DNA of 64,000 bases from Brevipalpus yothersi (GCA_003956705.1 QZCP01000390.1:124001-188000); one strand, 5' to 3'; counted from the stretch's first letter, positions 22,320 through 37,116 are shown. Notes: generated from the sequence alone by a model not told the origin. Program-made: numbers and translations.

Positions 22320-24750
22320 TAATATTCTCTTCTTTGATTTTCATTATGCTCGAAAATTTCGGATCAAGATGATTGGAATAGTGAGCGAGAAGATGCTTGA
22401 CTTCCTAAAATACAAAAATGGTTATCTCTATGGTTGAAAGAACTAAGTATCACAGTCATGAGAATAAAAGAGAAGCAAAATGCGAATAAATCATCTTTGT
22501 CACAGAGTTTGAGAATTTCTTAGCTTACAAAGATCACCTATAAGAGCTGTCGAAGATGGATAAGGACAAAGATTGATCACTCCTATAGCATCATAGGCCA
22601 AAGGTGTTGGTGATCATTTATGCCTCCAAGAGGTGCGAATATATGGTCTAAGAAAGAATCTTGAATCCAGAGAGAAAGAGAGAGAGAGAGAAAACGAGAA
22701 TGATAATATGCAAACGTGAATGTGAGAGTCGAAATAGCTGATAATCACCAGCTTAGGAGCGATATTCTAAAGCCCCTATTTGCACACCATCAAGCTAAAG
22801 TCAGCTATTCAAACAGCTAAGAGATTTTCACCGATAAATTCGTCAAATCTACTGAAGCTTCTCGGGGATGTTGGAGAAGAATTTTCTTGAGTGGTATGTT
22901 TTGTGGTGACAAAAGGAAAAAAAATGCTTCATAGTCGAGAAATTTTCCTTCCATAAAATGAATCTTCAGTAAATCATCAAGGTAAAAAAAAGCAATTCGA
23001 GCAGAAGGTATCACTTTTCGATCTCATCCAAGCCCTAGGATTTCTATCAACAATTCTGGAGCAATTTTCTTCTTATCAGCTTTTCTCTGCTCAAATTCAC
23101 TCTTTCCACACGAATGCTAACCAATCAATCGGTTAGCTTCATTATTGTTCCAACTTGTTGATGATCAACCATCCATGATCAAGTAAAGAAACCATACATG
23201 AAACTCATTTTATTTGATTCAGCAAATAAGGTTGGAGAAAAAAGTACGATTCCATCAAGTTTCTGTAGGTAGCAATATTTTGCTGATAGCACTTTTTTCC
23301 TGTCCATATAACGATATTAGGCGATATCTTGTTATTCTTTGAGTAGTGAAATTATCATCACCAATATATTTGACAGCCTTATCGAAGCTCATACCTATCC
23401 TCACAGGTCAATCAGTCTCATTCAATCTTCACGTTTCTATTCTCTGACCAAAATTTCACAGAAGAGAGGAATTGTCAATTTCCAAACTCATGCTCACAAT
23501 CTTCGATGTGATCATGAAGAGCAACTTTAATTGGAACTCTTGATATGAATTTGATCATACCCAGCCCTGTCGAAATATGCTCCAAATTGTGAAGATTGAA
23601 AATTGCTGGTATCTTACCTTTGCTTATTCTATATCATCTCTTCTCCTCCATCTTCTTTCCATGAAATCCACCCTTTCGCAATACATCACTTAGACACCTA
23701 CCTTTTCTTATATTTTTTTCTTCTACACTCTGAATCAAGCATTTTTATCATCTACTTGCCATTTCTGTCTCCACTTTTTACTTTTCTTCTTCATTCATTC
23801 ATCTCGATTGCCTACAGGCATTCATCCATCAAGAGACAAACTCGGCCAGAGGCTTGCTATTTTGACTTTGTGCTATAGTTGATCATCAAAAAGCTTCACT
23901 CTCAATGTTCTCAATTCAGTATGAAGATGAATTCTTGGCGTCCAGCTCAACCATGGCAAAAAAATCTTCTCAAAAGCTATCCGTGCCATTGGAATACATT
24001 TTCTTGTAATCATCTTCATCAGAATCCTGGTAGTTTTGATGATAGGAGAGGAAGAAAAGAGAGAGAGAGAGGAAACTCTCGTAAATCGCTTCCAATGATT
24101 GATATTCATTGGGCAGGCGATAATTAAGCTTCTATCTTATCACCCAATTGAAATTGGAATCCGAAATTAGAATCAGGTTAGCAGGAGAGAGGACGAAATG
24201 TAAAGCACTTGCAGTGAAGTGAAAGCACAATCTGGATGCTAATGAAATAAGCATCTCTCTTTTTCAAGCTTTCATTTCAGATGTATACACTGATTCGAAA
24301 GAGAGAAGAAGAGATAGAGTGAAGTGAATGTGAATGTAACCCAATTTGGATGCTCTGTAAGCGACAGAATCGAAGATGAGATCAAAGCTAACTTATTTGA
24401 CACCTAATGGATTGATGGCCACCACATGATTACGTGCGCTTCGCATCACTTCTAACAACTCGAATACAAACTCTCAAGTAAGCAAGGAAATTCTGTTCCA
24501 ACACTGTCTCTAGCTTTGAGCCTAATCGATCCATCCTCAGTGGATTTCTCCAACATAGCTTGCGATTCAAATTCAAATCAGAAATGTTTTTCCGAAAATT
24601 CCATCTCTAAATCTTCACTTGAGAGCATAGGTTGGACTCTTGCAACCTCATAGTTGAAACAAAATCTGCTCCACATTTGTATCACAATGCATCTCCCCTG
24701 GTATTACGAATCTAATCCATTTTGTTTCAAGTCACAAAATCTGGAAATTT
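22320..24750. other. Unique stretch, no gene recognised
   Basis: A TTTTGTATTTTAG splice-acceptor-like site lies on the minus strand near 22406, upstream of the cysteine-rich ORF. Short GA runs lie near 22676-22692 and 24057-24072, and pyrimidine-rich sequence at about 23600-23800. Overlapping frames on both strands at 23873-24127 are unrecognised. Confidence 0.4.
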
Positions 24751-24888
24751 CTATCCAGAATTCTCAGTTCGAAGTTCTGTAGTTCCTGCCGGCGCCCAGT
24801 AGATGTCACTGCAATCCTCGTTCTTGTGGCTTACCGGCACTTTCTGGTTGCTTTCGCTTGAAAAATTTTCGGTGTAAAAGTTGAACAT
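24751..24888 (-). CDS. Short coding-like ORF (45 aa), unrecognised
   Basis: A complete frame from ATG at 24888 to TAG at 24751. It lies over a local G+C spike and uses a run of purine-start codons (AAG AAC GAG GAT TGC AGT GAC ATC TAC), as real exons often do. The product is polar and non-repetitive (motif CSDIYWAPAGTTEL near residues 27-40). A good splice-donor sequence (CCG then GTAAGC, GT at 24834-24833) lies inside it, so it could instead be a first exon ending at 24835. A 20-bp palindrome lies 71 bp upstream. No family is recognised, and 45 codons is short enough to occur by chance. Confidence 0.2.
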   Translation of the reverse strand: MFNFYTENFSSESNQKVPVSHKNEDCSDIYWAPAGTTELRTENSG

Positions 24889-24958
24889 TCAGAATTTTTT
24901 TTCTTATCTTTGAGAGATCGAATTTTCGCTTGGGATTTGGGCTAGAAAATTTCAGCTA

Positions 24959-24978
24959 ACAATTGTAATTACAATTGT
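24959..24978. promoter_or_regulatory. 20-bp perfect palindrome with central TAATTA
   Basis: ACAATTGTAATTACAATTGT is identical to its reverse complement over all 20 bases. The centre is TAATTA, the core recognised by many homeodomain proteins, and each arm carries CAATTG (an E-box of the CANNTG type). Binding is inferred from the motif only. Confidence 0.35.
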
Positions 24979-27784
<2,806 letters not shown>

Positions 27785-29630
27785 CCTCCTGATATCAGCA
27801 CTAAATTTGTGTGTGTGTATAAGTCATAAAAGCTACGGGAACACCTCGGATGCCCAGTGGCTGGTAGAATAATACTTTCACTGCAGCCACCTTTCTCCTC
27901 CACCTCTTCTTCTTGTTCTTCTTTTTCATCTCCTCCATCCAACGAAGTATTCAGCCAGAATCGTTTGAGAATACACCACCAAGCAGCTTGAAATAAGCTT
28001 TTATTCTCTTTTCCATGTTTGTTTACTGTCGAAACAGCTCGCCTTCCTTAACTTTTCCAAACTTAACTTCTAGCCATGAATCTTTCTCTTCCAATCTCTC
28101 TCTCTCCATCTTCTTTTCTGGATGGCGAGAAACATTTTCACGACCACTTGCATCCCAATTCTCTCTCTCTCTGTTTTCCTCTCTATTTCTCTGATTCAAT
28201 CGTAAACTTTTCGCTAGGCCATGGGATGTCTCTCTCTTTCTCTCTCTCTCTCTTGCTTGATATTAGTTGGCCATGTTTGTCCATAGTAAACATACATACC
28301 CAGCTAGCAATGGCTCTTTGTGTGTGATCATTCATTGGCGGCTTCTTTATTGCTCCTGTCACCACAACGATACTAGGAAACACTTACACTTACATTTTGA
28401 TGCCTACTTTCGCTGACCAATAGACTGACTTATGCACACCCAGACACACTAACTTCTTGTATGTACCAGTGAGGAGTGATCAGTTGGTGATAAATTCAGA
28501 GTATTCATCGTTAATTTTATTTTATATTGCTCCCAAAGATTGCTTATTCCAGGGAAACCCAAATCACTTGGTGGGAGAGAGAGAAGAGTGTAGATAGGAA
28601 GAAGCATCTCAAGTTGTTATCTTAAAGTTATAACTGGTTGGATTTGAAGCAAAATCTTGAACAGATTTAAGGAAGACAAGATATAATCCAAGAAGACTTG
28701 CTTTGCATAGGAAAAACAAAGGATAAAGATTATCAGCCAAAATCTGTGTAATTCCAATAGAAAGTAAGAATCTATCTGGAAAAGATGAAAATAATCGAAA
28801 TCTTACAAGTCTAAATCGTATTTTTACTCTGTGCATTTAATGTATTGGATCGGTTTCCACTCTTATTTCTCTTCAATAATGTACTCAATTGAGGCACGAT
28901 TAGTTGACTACAATTTGGCCAAGTTAATCTAAATCCTTAATTCTATTGCTTTCTCTATAGCTGATCAATAGGGAGATAATCTGAATGTTCATTGGATTAG
29001 GAAAGAGAGAGAATATAAACCTCATATCAACGGAAGAATAATGCCAGTCGATTGATCCTCATTTATGTATGTGCAATTGAGCACATTCATCGATAAATCG
29101 ATGCAATGATGGTCACTTCAATATCGATCCTCAAAGTGAATCTGAATTGTTACCAATACTATCATCAATTTAAAGGCTCAATAGTCGATGATACAATCTT
29201 CTGATACACCTTGATCAACAAAAACGATCTCTCTTTTCTATCAAAATTTACCCAATAAATTGCTCAATTTCAATCAATTGGAAATCCTTTTTCTCGATTG
29301 GAATACTGTTGAATAATGTTTTTTCTTTCTCTCTCTTGCTAGATGAAAGGTTGAGGAAGAAAAAAAGATTGACTTCAAGAAAAAAGAATATTGTGCAATC
29401 GGTAATAGTAGTAGCATTTTTGGTTAAAGTTCACTTTTTCTCTCTTCAATACAAGTAACAAAATTCAAATTATTGACTATTTCATGTGAGAAGTGATTGT
29501 CAAAAAATTTTTGCCCAAATGGGTGTCAAATTTGACGAAAAAATTGAAATAATTTCTGAGAGAGAGAAGAGAAACTTTGCTTTCCTTTCCTTCTCTCATT
29601 TTACTGTTACCATACTTTTTCTCTTATCAG
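27785..29630. other. Unique stretch, no gene recognised
   Basis: CT-rich at about 28095-28255. A minus frame at 28836-28609 follows a good acceptor-like sequence (ATTTTCATCTTTTCCAG) and is hydrophobic, but a second frame is equally open, so T-rich composition explains it. A 16-bp inverted repeat (CATCGAT / ATCGATG) lies at 29088-29103. Confidence 0.4.
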
Positions 29631-29640
29631 TATAAATAAG
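29631..29640 (+). promoter_or_regulatory. Possible TATA box (TATAAATAAG)
   Basis: A strong TATA match. Initiator-like TCA sites occur about 20-30 bp downstream, and the first Met codon of an open frame lies 73 bp downstream (29704). Sequence match only. Confidence 0.25.
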
Positions 29641-29703
29641 ATGCTTTCATACTCAAATTCATGAGCTTTCTGCCTTCATCCAAAACTGGTCAGCTTCAGA
29701 TTC

Positions 29704-29916
29704 ATGATAACGTCAGAAAATATTTATATATACGAACTTGTTACCATAAATGGTGTAACACACAAGTTATTTGAACATAAAATTATATCTCCCACGCTCT
29801 GTCCTCTCTCATCTTTTTTTCTGATATTTTTTCTTCTCTCTTCCATTCATTTTGCATCACTTTTCCAGCGATTTACAGAAGTCGATGAATATCAAACCAT
29901 TCAGAAAAGTGAGTGA
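29704..29916 (+). CDS. Unrecognised ORF containing an exon-like segment, doubtful
   Basis: A 70-codon frame behind the TATA-like box. Its middle is a pyrimidine tract ending CACTTTTCCAG (AG at 29867-29868). The 40 nt that follow (29869-29908, reading RFTEVDEYQTIQK) end at AAAA then GTGAGTGAG, a close match to a splice donor. The last part may therefore be a small internal exon and not the C-terminus of a continuous frame. The upstream part is not recognised, and no splice choice that I tried joins it in frame. Confidence 0.12.
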   Translation: MITSENIYIYELVTINGVTHKLFEHKIISPTLCPLSSFFLIFFLLSSIHFASLFQRFTEVDEYQTIQKSE

Positions 29917-30212
29917 GAGAGAGAGAGCAATCAGTTGATCATGTATGTAAGTTGATGGCCGAAAAGAGCGAAATCATTTCACTTATCGATAATCGGCACT
30001 ACAATATTCTTACCTATTGGAGAATAACTGTTCTACCTATCATACCAGTCAATTGACAGGTAAATCAAACTTTCTGAGTGTATGGTCGGTTGAATTTTAT
30101 TCTGTTCCCTAGAGTGTTTCTTCCTCTCAGCATCCCTCTCAGAATTGAATATGAGACTCTTGATTTGATGGCATCAACATCTATTTGAATTTATGTTGGA
30201 TCAGTTGATCAA

Positions 30213-30218
<6 letters not shown>

Positions 30219-30251
<33 letters not shown>

Positions 30252-30258
30252 AGAGAAA
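30219..30258. repeat. (GA)n with GAAA variants
   Basis: Pure GA to 30244, then GAAAGAGAAAGAG-type units. Confidence 0.93.
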
Positions 30259-30541
30259 AAGATGACCAGAATAGCTATTGGTGGTCATTTGGAGGAAGAG
30301 AGAAATTGAGAGAGAAATAGATTGAATGGAACACCAATGGTTGGTCATGAACGGTGGTCCTTTTCTTCTCTTTTCTTCTTCTTCTTGAGTAGAGAAAAAG
30401 ATTCAAAAAAATTGAATCGAATAAAAATACAACTTTACCCTTTTGTGCCAATCGGCAATAGCTCAATCTCCTTTAAGCTGCTCAAAATTGTCCACATTTA
30501 TGGAAACTCATCCACTCTTATACATTGTATTTGTTGATAAA

Positions 30542-30546
<5 letters not shown>

Positions 30547-30598
<52 letters not shown>
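30547..30598. repeat. (CT)n microsatellite, about 52 bp
   Basis: Pure CT array. Confidence 0.98.
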
Positions 30599-30600
<2 letters not shown>

Positions 30601-30630
30601 AGTAAAGATTCGCTATAACATGGGAAGAGA

Positions 30631-30655
30631 TCAAATCAAATCAAATCAAATCAAA
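30631..30655. repeat. (TCAAA)n pentanucleotide repeat
   Basis: Five tandem TCAAA units, starting 32 bp after the CT array. Confidence 0.9.
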
Positions 30656-30730
30656 ACCAGCCATCAACGACAATCACTTTTCGTCCAGGGAAAAATAGTT
30701 TAGATGAGGACTATTTGTGAGAGGGAAAAT

Positions 30731-30752
30731 GAGAGAGAGAGAGAGAGAGAGA
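30731..30752. repeat. (GA)n, about 22 bp
   Basis: Pure GA run. Confidence 0.93.
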
Positions 30753-31494
30753 AACTTTTATCAATTGGAATTGGACTCATTTCAATTTCAAATCATAAGA
30801 TTGCCAATAGTGTTCCTACTTTTTTTGACAATAGTTTGTCGAATTTTCCTCTCTTTTTGGTTCTCAAAAATCAATTGCTCCAGGCTCACACTTACACGTG
30901 CATACAAAGTTTCTACCTCACATCATTTGAATTTGATTTGGGAATTGATTCAACGTTTCCTCAAAGCTTCCCCAACCTTTGGCTGATCTTTTTTTTTCAT
31001 CCACTCTAAATTGACAAACAGGCTTACAAAATTAATATAAGATTACAGGATCACTTCAATTGGACACCCACACACAGGTTTCACAGAGCGAGAGTGGATG
31101 GCTGAACATACATACCCCTGGTCATGATCACTTCTACCTTGCTCATTCTCCTCATTTGATCCACTTGATTTTCGGGTGCCTCGTTTGCCTGATATGGAGC
31201 CGCCAAATTTTCAACTCACAAGCCATGACTTGAATGAGAAAATATATATATACCATGATCGACAAATAGGATGCCTCCTGAGTGCCTCCAAAAAGTGCCA
31301 CAAAGTTTCCATCTAAACTCATTTTATCAACAACAGATTATGATTAATCGCCTCGTCAGATTGATTCGCTCATTTGCCTCGCTGATGCCTCGATGCCACA
31401 AGTAATTGGAGTCTCCATAAAGAAGAAGAAAAGAGAAACTTTCTTATGAGACAGTGTTGCTTGAATGAATCTTGAGGAATAGCTTCTCGTAAAG

Positions 31495-31963
<469 letters not shown>

Positions 31964-32362
31964 GCTTGGGAAAAAAGTTAAATAGAGAGAAATTCGATTA
32001 ATCTTCATCGGCATGTCAAGTGGGTTTGCAATGATGAGAAATTGGGACTGGAGAAAAAAATTAAAACATTGAAATAAGTGGAAAAGATGCCTCTATCATC
32101 TCATGTTGGGTGATCAAGTTCCACTTTTTTTTGAAAGATATAAATCAGATAGAGAAATTCTTCATTTCTTCCAAAGCAAACTTATACACACATTGTGGGT
32201 GGAAAAGTATGTGCGTGTGTGTGTATGTGTACTGCTTGCTAGATGATAATCACTTTGATGTTAGTTACAAAATGTGAATATTATATTTTGGTCATCAAAT
32301 GAGTGTGAAAAAGAGGTAAATTCTTTTTATATGCTTCAGCACATGCTGCACACTTTTTTCTA

Positions 32363-32367
<5 letters not shown>

Positions 32368-32397
<30 letters not shown>
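32368..32397. repeat. (CT)n, about 30 bp, ending at a TTCAG
   Basis: Pure CT run followed directly by TTCAG (AG at 32400-32401), again in the form of a splice-acceptor pyrimidine tract. Confidence 0.95.
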
Positions 32398-32399
<2 letters not shown>

Positions 32400-33457
32400 A
32401 GTGGGTTAACAGAGAAGGAAGCAAAAAAAATTCTTCCACAAGCACGTATTCTCTGTTATACTTTTTGGCCTTCTATCTTCTTTCCTTTTCTCGCTTGTTG
32501 ATTATCATTTGCAGCGATTATCATCATCATTCACGGTGAACAATTAATGAATGTCATCCAAAATGAGATCAGGAAAGAGAGAGAGAGAGGTATGAGCAAC
32601 AAGGAATACCAAGAGAGAGAGAGACTTAGGGAATACACGCTGCTCAGAAAAAGAATACATATTAAATGAATCGATGTGTACACTTCCTGTAGGTAATCAT
32701 GGTGATATTAATCGCACACACACATACACATACAAGCAGTGGTTTTTCATTCTTTCCCAATGACATTCACAAGGCATCTCTCAAGCCACTGGAACGTCAG
32801 TGGAAGGAAAAAAAAGAGAGATATAGGGGAATACCACTGGTATGTGAAGAATTGGGAATGAAAAAGAGTAAATATATTCCCATGAAAAGAGGATAGAAAA
32901 GAGAGAAGTGGAGAGGAATTGAGGAAGATTGAAGAGCGAGAAAAATCCTCATTAAAATTGGTTCCAATTAGCTTCAACAATTCAGTGGCAAAAGCTTAGT
33001 CAAGTGATGGTGAACATGTAACATTGAAGAAAAAGCAACAAGAGAAAAGAGAAAAGAAGAATAAGCAAAAACGTAACCACTCTCTGTTGCAATATTCCAC
33101 TTTATTTGTGAAGGGTTTTTGTGTGTGTGTTTTGTTTTAACCTTGTCAGTGAACCCCTTTTTCTTTTCTCTTTGAGCTGGATGAGAATAGAGGAAAATTG
33201 TGTAAATACTTTGTGACATCGAGCATCTGGGCATCTGGTATGTTTACTTATTGGCTTTCTTGCTGATTAAAACTTTGTTTCACATGCTACCAAAAGGGGT
33301 TGAAAAGAGTTGAGAGAATGGAAGAGAGAGAGAGATAGCAAGGAATAAAGAATAGAGAATATTTTCTGGAGGTTGATGAAACATGTAAAAAATATGAGCC
33401 TCTATTTTCCATCTTTTTTTGAGGGCAAGGATTTCACCTTTTTTCTCGAGTGTACCG

Positions 33458-33492
<35 letters not shown>

Positions 33493-33494
33493 GA
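33458..33494. repeat. Compound (GAAA)n-(GA)n repeat
   Basis: Four or so GAAA units passing into GA. This is the complement-strand version of the CTTT/CT compound repeats. Confidence 0.93.
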
Positions 33495-34235
33495 TTGGTA
33501 CCTTTTACATTTAATCTTTGGCGACATTTTGGATAGATGAAAATTTACATGATAAAAATTTCACTACATACGCACTCATACACACATCAAGGACTTGGAG
33601 TAAAAAATTTGATACTTTTTCGAGAGTTCATTGGAATTCATCTCTCTTCTCACACTCTTCTATCCCTGTATTCACTCACATACACTGCTTGTGAACCATG
33701 TTATACATCAAAAATTATGTACATGCACACATAGGCACACACATGCACATACTTGCATAATGTCACACACATCTTACGTCAACCATGTATCCTGAGGAAA
33801 TCAGTTTCATTTTTCAATATGACTATGATGATGCAAATCTTATTTGCAACTTTTTATAGCAATCGCCAAGGCAACTGATATAATCAGAAAGAGAGAGAGA
33901 GAGAAAAGATTGTCTGTTCTCAGAAAATCCTCCTGGCAAGTTAGTATTGAAGTTTTGTGTTTCATCCTATTCTGATATTAAATTAATCCTAAGTTTTAGA
34001 GGTCTACATTCACTCCTTATCTGAACCCAAAATTTCATAGAAACATTTCACATTTATCATCATGGTTCGATTGACCTCTCTTGCACAAAATATTCTAATT
34101 GAACATTCTCTTCATCTCACAGGCTTAACATCTTATCTGTCTGTTTACTTTTGACTTATATGAGAGATATATTATACCTCGATCAGTACTCTTCTGAGTA
34201 ACTCTGATGCAATGATTCGAAATTATTGTGGCAGA

Positions 34236-34655
34236 TTACGGCTTATTCCAGCTAAGTAGACTAGCCACAGTCCAATAATCCTGTGGGTTCAGAACTGCAT
34301 GCTGAATCACTTTATCGAGAATCCAGGATTCTCTGGATTTTACCATGGCAGCAATCCAAGAAAAGGCAGATTTCCCATTTAGAACTTCACTTTCAGCCAA
34401 ATAGAAGAATGCTACGTTATCATGCATTCCAATAAATGTTCTTATTTTGTCTTTATTTTCTCTCTCAGACCTAGACCTCTCTATGCCTCCTAATTCGATT
34501 TGATTGAATGCTATAACATGAGAAATTCAACTTGATAAGACTCCACAGAGTAACAGATAGGCCTTCACATCTTTTCCCACATAGCGTGGGCTCATGTTCC
34601 TTGTAGTAACAATGTTTTGGAGTGATAATCGAGCTTGGTGACTTATGGATTTAAA
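34236..34655 (-). pseudogene. Broken 140-codon frame, possible gene remnant
   Basis: Between a TAG at 34658-34656 and a TAA at 34238-34236, one reading frame runs 140 codons with a single internal stop, a TGA at 34529-34527. The upstream piece is 42 codons (motif NMSPRYVGKDVKAYLLLCG). The downstream piece is 96 codons, of which the last 63 follow a Met at 34427 (MHDNVAFFYLAESEVLNGKS), and ends SLLSWNKP before the stop. Composition is balanced, with no array, no low-complexity run and even use of charged, aromatic and small residues, unlike most frames here. No family or catalytic motif is recognised. Alternatives are a real gene with a short first exon, or chance, since about one such window is expected by chance in this much sequence. 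Confidence 0.25.
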
Positions 34656-34658
<3 letters not shown>

Positions 34659-34696
<38 letters not shown>

Positions 34697-34700
34697 TGTA
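34659..34700. repeat. (GT)n microsatellite, about 42 bp
   Basis: GT array with one TA interruption near 34689. It is the longest AC/GT array in the window and abuts the 5' end of the broken minus-strand frame. Confidence 0.96.
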
Positions 34701-35078
34701 TAAAAAAATTTACTGCCCATCGGGATGTGTAGTATGAGTTGCTTTGTTCTTTTCCCAGTAAGCATCATGTATCATCTTTGACTTAAAATTGCACAAAATT
34801 GATGCTACTGGAAGATACTTTTTTCTCCTACTCTCCTCTCATTCACTTGTTGTTACTGTTGCCTGAATATGAACACACCTATTTCATGGTAAAATATAAC
34901 GGATGATGGATTGAATTCAGACAAAAATTTTTCATCTCTCCACACATCATCGCTGCCAGTGGAAACATACAATTCAAGGTGAATTTTCGTGCATAATATG
35001 ACCAATATTCGCATGATCCTTCGTTCCTCAGCATCCCTTGAGTATTTTACACGCACAAATGCACTGTTGGATGCTGTT

Positions 35079-35079
<1 letters not shown>

Positions 35080-35141
<62 letters not shown>
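35080..35141. repeat. (GA)n microsatellite, about 62 bp
   Basis: Pure GA array. Confidence 0.98.
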
Positions 35142-35145
<4 letters not shown>

Positions 35146-36678
35146 CTTTTTCCAAGAGAAAATAGATACACACAACTTCTACACACAGTTATCTATCAAT
35201 ATTTTGCGTGACTTACTCCTATGGTATGGAAAAAGTTCTCGAGGCATAACTTGAAAACCGTTCACACCACTTTATACCCAATGAGCATACCATCATGATA
35301 TTCATTGTTTGCATAATGAGAAGAACCTACCGATTCACTGATGCACACAATCGATAGTCTGAATCGGTGTGCACCTGAAATTCTGTCTCATAATCCAGAT
35401 GCAATTTGGTATGTGAAATGAGATAAGTAATATTTTAATCAACAAGTCATGGTTTATATGCTCCGTTGGTTCCAAATGATTCTCACGATTGATATTTTGA
35501 TAAGTTAAACCTGAGAGTAGGAAGAATAAGGAAAAACAAGCAGAGATGAAAGAATTTCATCATATTGCAATGCTAATCTTTTTGCTTAATGAACTTATCT
35601 TATCAACTGCCACTTTCTTGCGCAACTTTCTACTTTTATCATGAGATACATTAATTACTGCAAGAAGTAGCAATGATGATAAAAGAATGAGTAGCTCTAC
35701 CAGATCATTTAGCTCAATCATATCCACTGTATACTTGTGTGTGTCTTATCAGTTGCCTTCTTTTTTAGAGCAATTAGTTAGTTCATCCACTCCTTTGAAG
35801 AAAGAAAAACCATTGACCTTTGGGCAGTTCTGTTGGCAACAAAATCAGCTGAACACGAAAGAAATGGCCGAAAATATCGAGAAAAGAATAATCAGAAAAG
35901 AGTCCAAGAGCAATCTATTCACCAGTATGATCATTGGTCATCATTGAACTCGGAAATAATACACCTCGGAGTGTATTCTTTTCTCCAGTATATTGACTCG
36001 GTTACCGAATGCTCGATTATATGGGCGTTTGGTGAACCGCTTTTCATGATAATATGGACATGATAGACTTTCTCTCTTTCAACCTCCCTCTCTTGTGAGA
36101 GTGTATCCAGTAGATAGTAAAGATTCTTTCATCACTGAAAGAGCACTCAGCCGCCACCCTCTCTACCGGTACATCATGAATGTGGTATCAATTTCCCTGA
36201 GGCCACTCGATGTTTGCCTCCATGTGTGTGTATGCATGAAATATGAATACTATCTGTGTATATGTTCTGCGTACTATGGCTTGCATCCTTCCATCTCTCT
36301 TTCTCTTTCTCTCTCTCTCTTTCAATTGATTCAATCCATTATATTTGTGCATACACTAGCAAGGCAAAAGAGAGAGAGATGCATCGATGAGCTTTTGGGG
36401 TGAAAGAAGGAGGAGGAAAAAAAAGCAAATGAGTAGGGAAAAGGGCGCTGATAAGAGGCGGTGGACAGTTCATTTCATGAGTAGATAGATAGATACTCAT
36501 CTTCATCACGACACTCTTCTTCTATTTCTTCTATCTTCTATTTTGCCACTATTCTCCACCCTAGAAGTGTACGTGGAATCGTGTTCCTTGCTGGTGGGTA
36601 TAATGATTCTGATTCGAAAATCGTGTCTTAATGTACACTCAATCAATGGGCTCTCTCTCTCCCTCTCATCAACCGCGA

Positions 36679-36681
<3 letters not shown>

Positions 36682-36709
<28 letters not shown>
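36682..36709. repeat. (CT)n, about 28 bp
   Basis: Pure CT run, with further short CT runs nearby (36649-36666 and 36743-36763). Confidence 0.93.
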
Positions 36710-36714
<5 letters not shown>

Positions 36715-36967
36715 ATTTTTTCCACTTTCGAGGTCTTTCAAGGCTCTCTCTCTCTCTTTCTCTTGTCTTCCATGCCAACAATATAAGTATTTAAATACGT
36801 ATATAAACATTAGGTGGCTTGGAAACAAGCTCGTTGGCATGAATGGCTAGATGTGGACATTGATAGCATTCATCAACTCAAGGATTGTCTATTATAATTC
36901 GTATATGAGTGTGTACATGTATACAAAAAAATTGGAAACCCACTTTCTTTTGGTGGGCGAGTGATGT

Positions 36968-36970
<3 letters not shown>

Positions 36971-37002
<32 letters not shown>
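36971..37002. repeat. (GA)n, about 32 bp
   Basis: Pure GA run. Confidence 0.96.
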
Positions 37003-37005
<3 letters not shown>

Positions 37006-37114
37006 AATAGAAAGTGGAAAAAAGAAATGAAACGAAGAGATTGATCATGATGAGATGGATCCCTGAAATCATGTTCATATATTCATCAAAAAATTATATA
37101 TTCATAAATAAAAG

Positions 37115-37116
<2 letters not shown>

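Larger units (their letters stand above)
31962..34235. other. Unique stretch with short repeats, no gene seen
   Basis: GT-rich at about 32211-32230, CT array 32368-32397 running into TTCAG, short GA near 32577-32589, CA at about 32716-32732, GAAA-to-GA compound at 33458-33494, CA-rich at about 33720-33770, and GA at 33891-33904. Frames up to 86 codons are unrecognised. Confidence 0.45.

Noticed and set aside
22083..22344. Kunitz-type inhibitor domain
   Set aside because: Only partial resemblance spread over two frames, and the central cysteines of the family are missing. Kept as an unassigned cysteine-rich candidate.
28609..28836. Hydrophobic minus-strand ORF behind a good acceptor
   Set aside because: A second frame is open over the same 170 bp and is just as hydrophobic, so T-rich composition is the better explanation.
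34055..34080. tRNA B-box-like GGTTCGATTGA
   Set aside because: No A box or acceptor-stem pairing at the right distance upstream. The same holds for GGGTTCGATGA near 13330.
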